NCBI RefSeq assembly: GCF_000172175.1
Contig: NZ_ABJL02000008.1
Span: 1-64,000, forward strand
Source: Bacteroides intestinalis DSM 17393
GTDB lineage: Bacteria > Bacteroidota > Bacteroidia > Bacteroidales > Bacteroidaceae
Reading direction: 5' to 3'
Length of the DNA stretch: 64,000 nucleotides
Shown: positions 36,306-44,494 of the stretch, one piece after another
How positions within the stretch are numbered: position 1 is the first letter of the stretch
Layout: each line of letters opens with the position of its first letter
The notes under the pieces: generated by a model
The model's database searches: none
Told to the model about the DNA's origin: nothing
What the model saw: the letters and a program-made list of their open reading frames with translations, nothing else
Program-made: the position numbers and the translations under genes

Positions 36306-38609
36306 TTATTCACTTTTAATCACTTCTGCCGGATTCTGCCATGCAGCCTGCCATATCCGCCAGCCGATACTAATGCAAATGATTACAATAACTACGATCA
36401 GAATTATTACATAAATCCACCAATTGATAGAAGTCTGAATGACATATCCTTCCAGCCAATGTTGCATGACGATATAACCCGCCGCAAAAGCAACAATTGC
36501 AGCCAATGCCAGTAATATCATATATTCCCGGAGGAATATACTGATAATGTCCGAAATGGTAGCTCCATTCACTTTACGGATAGCAATCTCTTTGCGCCGT
36601 TGTTCGCATGATAGATTGACTAAGGAAAATATTCCGAAGACTGCAATAATTCCACAAACAATAGATGCTACGGTTAACAGCTTCATCAAGATATTCTCGG
36701 AAGCGGTAGCTTCTTCTATTATATGACCTACGCTCCGTGACCACATGTAAAAATCAGGATAACTTTTCTTTATATGATTGTTAATAGCCTTCAGAACGTC
36801 TTTATATTCCCCATGATACGTATAAACATACTGTTTCCGGGGAGGAAACTTCGATACAGTATATATAGCCGGCAAAGCCTGCGTGATGGGTGAAAGGCGG
36901 ATATCTTTCAAAACACCGGCTACCACATAAGATTTATGAAACTTCTTTCCAACAGGGTCTTTCCAACCCAGTTTTTTTGCTAATGATTCGTTTATCAGTA
37001 TGTCATTAGGGCTGGATGACTCATCCGGGAAAATACCGGCCACTAACTGTAATCCTAATAAATCGAATGTTTCTTTTGAAATCTGGAAATCATTGACAGC
37101 TACTTCTTTATCTCCCGGTTGTTTGCCATCCCATTCTACGGCTGTAAACATAGATTGGGATAATCCCGGTAAGGGGAAATTTGAGACTTCCCGAAAATCA
37201 ATGTCCGGAATTTCTTTCATTAGTTTTACCCAATGTTCTTTATCACTGTCAGGGATACCTTCAAGATAGGCCACATACTCTATATCAGTATTGGTGACTC
37301 CCATGTCGGCAGATGTACGCAGATGATGCAATTGTTTCATCATCATTATTGTACAAAATATAAAACCAATACTGACCACCAATTGAAACCAAACCCCTAT
37401 CCGTCGGTAGAAGGTAGAAAAGCGACGGGTGATAGCGGAAGATATAGCCGACTGTAATGTAAAACGCCGTTGAACCAACAAGGTGAGCCAGGCAAAAAGT
37501 AGAACGGTTCCTATGACGATTGACATATAGATAAGCGTCTCTTTATAAAAAAAGAGATTATTCTCTTCAGTGATGTAAGACCAGCGCTTGAATATGGGGA
37601 GAGAAACTTCCACCAATAAGAAGCCGACAGGAACTGAAGCCAGCAGTAGTAATACAATCTCAGACATCAGCAAGGCGACCAGACTTCTTTCCGATGCTCC
37701 ATTCACTTTACGGAGTGCCCATTCACGCTGCCTCATGCGAATGCGTATCAGGTAGATAATGAGATAGTTGGATAGTGCTCCCAAAACGATTAGCAGGCTG
37801 ATCAGACAAAAGAGGCGGACATATTCTATACGGATAAATATATTGTATTTGGGATGTGTATAATGATATTCCGTTATAGGAGTAATGTGAACAGGATATT
37901 TCCGTATATTTCCTTTCATATCGACTTCTATATCTTTTAGCTTTTTACCCAAAGCGTCCATGTCGGTACCGGGAGCAACGCGAAACAAGGTAGTTCCGGA
38001 TGCATAGCCCCAGTCCAGATATTCCGGGGCTTTTCGCCTTGAAATCACGTCGAATTCATAATTAGAATGTCCTTTCCATTTTTGAACCACGGCAGTAACA
38101 GTCATTTTCTTATCAAGCGGAAACTCCTTGCCAATAGGTGATTCCTTACCGAAAAGCAAGCGGGCAGCTTTATCGCTAATGGCTATCTCATCGGCAGTAT
38201 TGTACAAAAACTGCAAACTGCCTTCCAATACCGTAACCGGAAACATGGAGATAAAAGCACTGTCTACCGATATCATGGTCCAATGCCTGTTCTGATCATC
38301 GTTATACTCTGTTGTGAAGTTTGTATAAGTCGCAACTTCTATTTCAGGAAAGGTATTGACCAGATGAGGGGCCAGCAAAAGAGAAGTCGTAGTTGAGAAA
38401 CCACTGGTTCTAAATACGGAAGGAACACTTGCCACATAGACTCTGTCGGCTCCATCATGGAAATTATCATAACTTTGCTCATAATTCATCCACATGCCGG
38501 ACAGGGAAAAGCTGACAAAACCTACGGTTAAGCCAATAATGCTGATCAGAGTCTGCATTCTGTACTTCAACAGGTTTCTTATTGCTATTTTCAGATAATG
38601 TTGTATCAT
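36306..38609 (-). CDS. MacB/FtsX-type ABC permease (permease I)
   Basis: A 767-residue double-MacB permease starting MIQHYLKIAIRNLLKYRMQT. The first helix is IISIIGLTVGFVSFSLSGMWM. The coupling segments are LRKVNGASERSLVALLMSEI and IRKVNGATISDIISIFLREY; the tail is NPAEVIKSE. It is the first permease after the adaptor gene (11 bp) and so the most tightly linked to the adaptor and TolC-like protein. It belongs to the E/F/I branch. Confidence 0.92.
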   Translation of the reverse strand: MIQHYLKIAIRNLLKYRMQTLISIIGLTVGFVSFSLSGMWMNYEQSYDNFHDGADRVYVASVPSVFRTSGFSTTTSLLLAPHLVNTFPEIEVATYTNFTTEYNDDQNRHWTMISVDSAFISMFPVTVLEGSLQFLYNTADEIAISDKAARLLFGKESPIGKEFPLDKKMTVTAVVQKWKGHSNYEFDVISRRKAPEYLDWGYASGTTLFRVAPGTDMDALGKKLKDIEVDMKGNIRKYPVHITPITEYHYTHPKYNIFIRIEYVRLFCLISLLIVLGALSNYLIIYLIRIRMRQREWALRKVNGASERSLVALLMSEIVLLLLASVPVGFLLVEVSLPIFKRWSYITEENNLFFYKETLIYMSIVIGTVLLFAWLTLLVQRRFTLQSAISSAITRRFSTFYRRIGVWFQLVVSIGFIFCTIMMMKQLHHLRTSADMGVTNTDIEYVAYLEGIPDSDKEHWVKLMKEIPDIDFREVSNFPLPGLSQSMFTAVEWDGKQPGDKEVAVNDFQISKETFDLLGLQLVAGIFPDESSSPNDILINESLAKKLGWKDPVGKKFHKSYVVAGVLKDIRLSPITQALPAIYTVSKFPPRKQYVYTYHGEYKDVLKAINNHIKKSYPDFYMWSRSVGHIIEEATASENILMKLLTVASIVCGIIAVFGIFSLVNLSCEQRRKEIAIRKVNGATISDIISIFLREYMILLALAAIVAFAAGYIVMQHWLEGYVIQTSINWWIYVIILIVVIVIICISIGWRIWQAAWQNPAEVIKSE

Positions 38610-38620
38610 GTATTTGTTCT

Positions 38621-39871
38621 TTACTTTAATATTAGCTCTTCCGCTTCGCCAAAGTTATCATATCCTGTTGTAATAACCCAATCTCCGGGTTGCAAACCGT
38701 CTGTAATCTCGTATTGCTGCGGGTTCTGGCGCCCGATGCTGAGAGGAACACGTGTAGCTTTGGTTTTGGATGCATTCAGTTTGTATATCCATTGTCCACC
38801 GGTGGATTGATAGAAGTTGCCACGAGGGATAACAATAGCCTGTTCCGGTTGCCCCAATTCTATTTGTACGCGGAAACTTTTACCTACACGTACGTTGTCA
38901 GGCATTTCTCCGGTAAATACCAAGTCCACATCGAAAGTGCGGTCTTTTACTTCGGGCACTACTTTGGTGATGCGGAGTGGATATTTGCGTCCTTGATAGT
39001 TAATAGTAGCGGGAAGCCCTGTTGTGATGCGGTCTATGTAGTATTCGCTAAGAGAAGTGTGAATTTTATATTGATCTAATACCTTGATTTCTGCAATGCC
39101 TTGGTTGGATGCTACTTGTTGTCCAGGGGTGACTTTTACAAAGCTGAGCTGCCCGGCGACGGGGGCCTTAATTATTAAATTGTCCAGTCGTTCGCAAGCA
39201 CGTTCATACTTCTTGCGTTCGCGTTCCCGGTCATTATGGATCAAGTCCTTGCGAATAATGGCAACGACGGAATCCTGACGTAAACTCTCGCGTTGTAACT
39301 TTGCCTTCTTAACATTATAATTGTATTCATCTTCGGCAACTTCCAACTGAGCTTTGCTTTTAATTCCCATTTTAAACTCTTCCTTATCGAGATTGAAACT
39401 TTTTTGAAGACGAGCTAACTCATAGTTGGTCTGTAAAGTTTGTTGTTGAAGGGTCAGGCTCTTTTGCTCCATTTCAATCTCTTTCTCACGGAAAGAAATC
39501 AGTTGCTTTTCCAGATCATCGCGTTGCTCTTCGATACTATGTATCAGATCGGGATTTTCGAGTACAAGGATCGTATCTCCTTTCTGTAACAGGCTTCCCT
39601 CCTCGCCTATAATGCGATCTACGCTTCCTGATTCACGGGCATTAACGATAATGGTAAGAATGGGCTGGATAAGTCCTTCCACGTCTACATATTCCATGAA
39701 CTTATCATTCTTAACTTCAGCAATCTGTACATTCTCCTGGTCGATGCGCAGTTTGCTGGGGCCGGCAGAAAGAATGATAACGTAAATGATGAAAGCAAGG
39801 AATATAATTCCTCCTGCCAAATAATAACGGTAGCGAATGTACCAGGGCTTCTTTTCAAGTTTAATATCCAT
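38621..39871 (-). CDS. MacA/HlyD-type periplasmic adaptor protein
   Basis: A 416-residue membrane-fusion protein. A single N-terminal anchor helix spans about 14-34. The first half of a lipoyl-like domain (about 70-110, ILTIIVNARESGSVDRI..GSLLQKGDTILVLENPDLI) is followed by a long coiled-coil hairpin (about 115-230), the second lipoyl half, a beta-barrel domain (VGKSFRVQIEL) and a membrane-proximal end. It should bridge an inner-membrane permease and the TolC-like channel. It is 49 bp downstream of the TolC-like gene. It is the only adaptor in the locus, so the nine permeases either share it or mostly work without it. Confidence 0.93.
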   Translation of the reverse strand: MDIKLEKKPWYIRYRYYLAGGIIFLAFIIYVIILSAGPSKLRIDQENVQIAEVKNDKFMEYVDVEGLIQPILTIIVNARESGSVDRIIGEEGSLLQKGDTILVLENPDLIHSIEEQRDDLEKQLISFREKEIEMEQKSLTLQQQTLQTNYELARLQKSFNLDKEEFKMGIKSKAQLEVAEDEYNYNVKKAKLQRESLRQDSVVAIIRKDLIHNDRERERKKYERACERLDNLIIKAPVAGQLSFVKVTPGQQVASNQGIAEIKVLDQYKIHTSLSEYYIDRITTGLPATINYQGRKYPLRITKVVPEVKDRTFDVDLVFTGEMPDNVRVGKSFRVQIELGQPEQAIVIPRGNFYQSTGGQWIYKLNASKTKATRVPLSIGRQNPQQYEITDGLQPGDWVITTGYDNFGEAEELILK

Positions 39872-39920
39872 AGTGCTTTTATTGTTTTACAATTTATGAT
39901 CAGACGTATGATATGACTTT

Positions 39921-41414
39921 TTATTTCTTTATCATTGCATCCATTACTTCTTCTATTTTCTCAGTTTCCGTTAGCGGGGCATCTTTTTCAAAATCATAAA
40001 GTGTCAGGCTGCGGAGAGTATAGTACAGGCTCCAGTAATTATATAATGCAGTTATATAATTACGTCGTGCAGCATCCTTTTCGCTGATAGAAGCGTTGAG
40101 GTCAAGTACGGTTGATTTACCTAAAATATAGAGCCGTCGGGCTACATCCGCGCGTCGTTGCGCTGTTTCATCCGTGCGGGCAGCAATGTGTACGCGCTGG
40201 GATTGCAGATTGAATTGTTTTACCAGTTTGCGGACATTCAATTCAAAGTCTGTTTTATCTTGTTCTACCTGAGTGTAAGTTAAGTCACGGTTAGATCGGG
40301 CTACCCGAATCTGCCCTTTCCCACGTCCCCAGTCTAATATAGGCAGACTAATACCAAGGGTAACATATTGTTGATCCAAAGGGTTATGATAGGCATCTTT
40401 AAGTTTATCTCCAGTCTGTGTCAATCCGAAACGGAGGTAAAGATCGGCTTTCAGTCCGGCATTAGCGCGGGCATTAGCCACTTTGCTTTCACTTTCCAGT
40501 TTGCGACGTTGCATGTTCAGTATATCCGGACTATTTTGGCGTGCTGTGATTAAAGCGGCATTCAAGTCTATCTGAAGATTGGGTACATGGTCGCTGACAT
40601 CGACTTTAATCAATACATCCTCTTGGATACCAAGGTATGAGCGAAGCTCCTGCATACAGTTTTCCACTTCAATATGGGCATTCATACGATTGGTCTCTTC
40701 TGTCAGTTTATTCAGTTCCAGTTGCAACATCTCATTTTCGGTAATAGTACCTATATTATAGCGTCCTTGTGCATAGGTATATAAGGTATCTGCATTGGCA
40801 TAGTTGGTAGAAGCTATTTCATAGTTACTTTGTGCTGTGGCAAGGGCAAAGAATTTTTGTGTAGCATTAGCGGCTACAAGCTCCAGAGTTTCTACATAAG
40901 TCTTTTTGGCTTCCCGGTAACGTAATGGTTCGATACGACGGTTCCATTTCAGACTGTTGTATCCGAAAAGCGACTGACTGTAGCCGATATTTATAGGTGA
41001 TGTCTGCCAGGAAGTAGAGTGATCGCTAAACAAGTCAAGACGTTGGGCAGAGGTCTCCACGAACAATGTACCGCCTGTCCATGGAATATTCTGCGTCAAA
41101 CTTAGAGTCAGGTCGGTACTCAATAGGTTTTGTTCTACAAACTTTACACTACCGTCGCCCATGGTGACTTTGTTAATGGCACGGTTGAGATAAGGATCGG
41201 AAGTCAGTTTCAGAGCAGGCAGATAGTTAGCCTTATAATATTTGTAGTTCCAATAAGCCGAGCGGAAGCTATGTTGGGCAGTTTGTGCATCAGGCGATTG
41301 TCGGCGAGCACGCTCTATGGTTTGCCCTAAGGTCAATTCCATGGTATGTTCTTGGGCAGTAGCAGTTACCAGACTACCGCAGGCTATCAATGATAAAAGT
41401 ATATTTTTGTACAT
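39921..41414 (-). CDS. TolC-family outer-membrane efflux protein, first gene of operon 1
   Basis: A 497-residue protein with a signal sequence ending near TATAQEHTMELT. Two repeated OEP domains of long helices are recognisable: the first contains LTLGQTIERARRQSPDAQTAQ, the second contains DLNAALITARQNSPDILNMQRRKLE. This is the trimeric TolC channel layout. The gene lies directly after the control cassette at 41440-41546 and leads operon 1. The predicted start site is about 16 nt upstream of the ATG. It is divergent from the NtrC-type gene, with which it shares the enhancer pair. Confidence 0.93.
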   Translation of the reverse strand: MYKNILLSLIACGSLVTATAQEHTMELTLGQTIERARRQSPDAQTAQHSFRSAYWNYKYYKANYLPALKLTSDPYLNRAINKVTMGDGSVKFVEQNLLSTDLTLSLTQNIPWTGGTLFVETSAQRLDLFSDHSTSWQTSPINIGYSQSLFGYNSLKWNRRIEPLRYREAKKTYVETLELVAANATQKFFALATAQSNYEIASTNYANADTLYTYAQGRYNIGTITENEMLQLELNKLTEETNRMNAHIEVENCMQELRSYLGIQEDVLIKVDVSDHVPNLQIDLNAALITARQNSPDILNMQRRKLESESKVANARANAGLKADLYLRFGLTQTGDKLKDAYHNPLDQQYVTLGISLPILDWGRGKGQIRVARSNRDLTYTQVEQDKTDFELNVRKLVKQFNLQSQRVHIAARTDETAQRRADVARRLYILGKSTVLDLNASISEKDAARRNYITALYNYWSLYYTLRSLTLYDFEKDAPLTETEKIEEVMDAMIKK

Positions 41415-41439
41415 AGTATATTCCTTTTAATAATAGATA

Positions 41440-41456
41440 TTCAAATCTTGTGCCAA
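41440..41456 (-). promoter_or_regulatory. Sigma-54-type -24/-12 element for operon 1
   Basis: Read leftward the sequence is TTGGCAC-AAGAT-TTGAA, with a perfect TTGGCAC -24 half. The -12 half is TTGAA instead of TTGCA. The GG-N10-G spacing is right for sigma-54. Confidence 0.72.
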
Positions 41457-41511
41457 AAATATAATTAATTGTTATATAGTATATTACTTCAGAGAAAGGG
41501 AATCTTACTCT

Positions 41512-41546
41512 GTGCCATACCGCACAAAAATAGTGCGTATACGCAC
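41512..41546. promoter_or_regulatory. Tandem GTGC-N6-GCAC enhancer sites of operon 1 and the regulator gene
   Basis: GTGCCATACCGCAC (41512-41525) and the perfect palindrome GTGCGTATACGCAC (41533-41546) start 21 bp apart. The proximal dyad is 58 bp from the GG of the -24 element. On the other side they lie 64 bp upstream of the regulator start codon, so autoregulation is possible. Confidence 0.82.
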
Positions 41547-41569
41547 ACACAACACATTGATATATTACC

Positions 41570-41577
41570 TATCTTTG
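41570..41577 (+). promoter_or_regulatory. -7 box of the regulator gene
   Basis: TATCTTTG lies 33 bp upstream of the regulator start at 41611 and fits TAnnTTTG. No -33 TTTG is seen at the usual distance; the distal dyad ends 23 bp before the box, so the activator could repress or stimulate its own gene from there. Confidence 0.55.
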
Positions 41578-41610
41578 CTGACAACTGATGATAGAAAAAC
41601 AATAGCTTTT

Positions 41611-42981
41611 ATGGAACAATTAGGAAAGATACTGATAGTAGACGATAATGAGGATGTGCTTTTTGCCCTTAACCTTTTACTGGAACCTTATGCAGAAAAG
41701 ATAAAAGTAGCAGTAACCCCTGATCGTATTGAACACTTCATGACGACTTTCCAGCCCGATATAATATTACTGGATATGAATTTCAGTCGCGATGCTATAA
41801 GCGGGCAGGAAGGTTTTGAGAGCCTGGAACAAATCTTGCGTATCGATTCTCAGGCAGTTGTTATTTTCATGACAGCATATGCAGATACGGATAAAGCAGT
41901 ACGGGCAATTAAAGCGGGCGCCACCGATTTTATCCCCAAACCATGGGAGAAAGAAAAACTGCTTGCTACCCTCTCGTCCGGTATCAAGTTGCGTCGTTCC
42001 CGATGTGAAGTGAATCTGCTGAAGGAACAGGTGGAAGTTCTTAGTGGTGTGGGCAGTAGCGTAGAAGAATCTATAATTGGTGAATCAGCTGCGATGCAAG
42101 AGGTGTTTACGACAATAGAGAAATTACGCGATGCAGATGCTAATATTCTTATTCTTGGTGAGAATGGAACGGGTAAAGATGTAATAGCACGTTTGTTATA
42201 TCGCTGTTCGCCACGCTATGGCCGCCCCTTTGTAACGATTGACCTTGGAAGTATTCCTGAACAATTATTTGAAAGTGAATTATTCGGTTACGAAAAGGGA
42301 GCATTTACTGATGCCCGAAAACCGAAAGCCGGACGTATGGAAGTGGCAACGGGAGGCACGCTGTTTCTGGATGAAATCGGTAATCTTTCATTGCCTATGC
42401 AGGCCAAGCTACTGACGGCCATTGAAAAACGACAGATCAGCCGTTTAGGCAGTACGCAGTCTGTACCTATCGACGTGCGTTTAATTTGTGCCACGAATGC
42501 AGATATCCGCCATCTGGTGGAAGAAGGGAATTTCCGGCAAGACTTACTCTATCGTATCAATACGATTGAACTGCACATCCCTCCATTGCGGGAGCGAGGG
42601 AATGATATTATCCTCTTGGCAGACCATTTTCTGCAGCGCTATGCCCGTAAATATCAGAAGGAAATGCGGGGCTTGACGCGTGAAGCAAAAGCGAAATTAC
42701 TGCGTTATCCCTGGCCGGGAAATGTGCGTGAGTTACAACATACGATGGAGCGTGCCGTAATTCTGGGTGACGGTTCGTTGCTTCGTCCCGACAATTTCCT
42801 GTTTCAGGCTTCTTCACCCCGTCCTAAGAAGGAGGAAGAAGTACTCAATCTGGAGCAATTGGAACGGCAGGCTGTAGAAAAGGCTATGCGATTGAGCGAA
42901 GGGAATATGACGCGGGCCGCGGAGTATCTGGGAATCACGCGCTTTGCATTGTATCGGAAGATTGAGAAGTTGGGATTATAG
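41611..42981 (+). CDS. NtrC-family sigma-54-dependent response regulator
   Basis: A 456-residue regulator when started at MEQLGKIL (41611); the frame is open to 41512, but that part covers the enhancers. The receiver domain has DD (11-12), phosphoacceptor Asp55 and Lys110. The AAA+ domain has Walker A GENGTGKD (183-190), the sigma-54 loop in the variant form GAFTDA (230-235) instead of GAFTGA, Walker B LFLDE (251-255) and the sensor/arginine-finger region FRQDLLYRINTIELHIPPLRER. The C-terminal Fis-type helix-turn-helix is at about 416-456. The sensor kinase gene follows 32 bp downstream. Paired dyads at three nearby promoters are its likely targets. Confidence 0.95.
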   Translation: MEQLGKILIVDDNEDVLFALNLLLEPYAEKIKVAVTPDRIEHFMTTFQPDIILLDMNFSRDAISGQEGFESLEQILRIDSQAVVIFMTAYADTDKAVRAIKAGATDFIPKPWEKEKLLATLSSGIKLRRSRCEVNLLKEQVEVLSGVGSSVEESIIGESAAMQEVFTTIEKLRDADANILILGENGTGKDVIARLLYRCSPRYGRPFVTIDLGSIPEQLFESELFGYEKGAFTDARKPKAGRMEVATGGTLFLDEIGNLSLPMQAKLLTAIEKRQISRLGSTQSVPIDVRLICATNADIRHLVEEGNFRQDLLYRINTIELHIPPLRERGNDIILLADHFLQRYARKYQKEMRGLTREAKAKLLRYPWPGNVRELQHTMERAVILGDGSLLRPDNFLFQASSPRPKKEEEVLNLEQLERQAVEKAMRLSEGNMTRAAEYLGITRFALYRKIEKLGL

Positions 42982-43013
42982 TTTAATTAAATTCTTCATT
43001 CAAACCATTTATT

Positions 43014-44318
43014 ATGAAGCGGTATTCCTTAATTGTTATCTTGCACATCTGTCTTCTGGCAGTACTTTCTGTAGGCGTCTATGTGTTATTTTGTGCAGAC
43101 TTGTGGTTTAGTATGCTTATCACATTCTTGTTTCTTTTGGGGACGGGTATACACCTTTATTATATACAGATGAAACAATTGCAGATGATACGTCGCCTGA
43201 CAGGCAGTTTGCGTTATAATGATATGACACAGGCTTTCCATCCACCTTATAAAAATAAGCTGATGACAGAGATGGCTGTAGAATTATCAGAAACCCTACA
43301 GGCTTTTCGTGCCCGTTTACTAGAGGAAGAAGTGAAACACCAGTATTACGAAAGTCTGTTGAATAAAGTGGATACCGCTGTATTAGTGACTGACATGTCC
43401 GGGCGTATCGAGTGGTTGAATCGTGCTGCTACTGCTCAACTGGGGCAAGATCCACAGTTGCCGTCCGAATTCTTGAATCTTCCCTCAGGTGAAACACAAG
43501 TCATGCGTATTCATCGGAATGGGGCTACTTTGGAAATGGCCGTAGCTACTACCCTTTTCGTAGCTCGTGGCATGGAAAGGCGCCTCATTAGTTTGAAGAA
43601 TATACATTCTGTATTGGAACGAAATGAAATGGAAGCCTGGCAAAAACTAATCCGTGTACTCACCCATGAAATCATGAATTCCATTACGCCTATCATCTCT
43701 CTTTCCGAAACATTGAGTGAGCGTGGAGTGCCTGTGGCATTAAAAGACGCAGGAGGCGAAAAAGAATATGCCGTAATGCTGCAAGCCATGCAAACTATTC
43801 ATCGGCGTAGTAAGGGATTGTTGGGGTTTGTAGAAAACTATCGTCGTCTTACCCGTCTCCCCGCTCCCGTCTGCGCGAGTGTATCAGTTCGGGAGCTGTT
43901 TACTGATTTGCAGAAACTCTTTCCAGACGAAACGATTCATTTTGAACTTCCACCTTCAGAGAAAATATTGAATGTGGATCGTGCCCAGATAGAACAGGTG
44001 CTTATTAATCTGCTAAAAAATGCCCGTGAAGCATCTGGCCGTCGCGAAGAACCCAGAATTGAGGTAAAAGCTGCTTTTGCACCCAAAGTGACTTCTTCTC
44101 TGACTTCCTGGCGTTGTACTATTACTGTTCGGGATAATGGTGAAGGTATCTTACCCGAAGTACAGGATAAAATATTTGTTCCGTTCTTCACGACGAAAAC
44201 TGCCGGTTCGGGTATTGGACTCAGCCTTTGCAAGCAAATTATGAATCAGCATGGGGGAAATATTTCTGTTTATTCGGAAGCGGGAAAAGGTAGTTGCTTT
44301 ACTTTACAATTCAGTTAG
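43014..44318 (+). CDS. Sensor histidine kinase with minimal extracytoplasmic loop
   Basis: A 434-residue kinase. Two helices (about 5-26 and 32-50) are joined by only about five residues, so there is almost no periplasmic sensing domain. A linker and PAS-like domain (about 110-200) follow. The dimerisation/phosphoacceptor site is His218 in THEIMNSI. The ATP-binding domain has the N box Asn336 (LLKNAREAS), G1 DNGEGI (374-379), the F box FVPFFTTK and G2 GSGIGLSLCKQI. It is the NtrB-type partner of the preceding regulator. The short loop suggests intramembrane sensing or sensing through a partner such as a transporter. Confidence 0.93.
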   Translation: MKRYSLIVILHICLLAVLSVGVYVLFCADLWFSMLITFLFLLGTGIHLYYIQMKQLQMIRRLTGSLRYNDMTQAFHPPYKNKLMTEMAVELSETLQAFRARLLEEEVKHQYYESLLNKVDTAVLVTDMSGRIEWLNRAATAQLGQDPQLPSEFLNLPSGETQVMRIHRNGATLEMAVATTLFVARGMERRLISLKNIHSVLERNEMEAWQKLIRVLTHEIMNSITPIISLSETLSERGVPVALKDAGGEKEYAVMLQAMQTIHRRSKGLLGFVENYRRLTRLPAPVCASVSVRELFTDLQKLFPDETIHFELPPSEKILNVDRAQIEQVLINLLKNAREASGRREEPRIEVKAAFAPKVTSSLTSWRCTITVRDNGEGILPEVQDKIFVPFFTTKTAGSGIGLSLCKQIMNQHGGNISVYSEAGKGSCFTLQFS

Positions 44319-44494
44319 ATGGACATTGCATCTCAAAAGGTTGTTTTGAGTCTATTAAAAAATACAAATATTATATAATCGTAAAAAATCTGTGTCGATA
44401 TTTTATTGCTTTTAACAGCTACTAATTTTTCCATTATTTATTTTTGCAGCCACACAAATCGATAACTCATATTTAATTAACCATAAAATTCTAT

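Noticed and set aside
44332..44350. Hairpin CTCAAAA-GGTTG-TTTTGAG after the kinase gene considered as a terminator
   Set aside because: The 7-bp stem is AT-rich and not followed by a T-run, so support is too weak for a feature.
44319..44494. Gap before the NEW3 gene checked for the same enhancer cassette
   Set aside because: No paired dyads and no -24/-12 element; only an ordinary -7-like box is seen.
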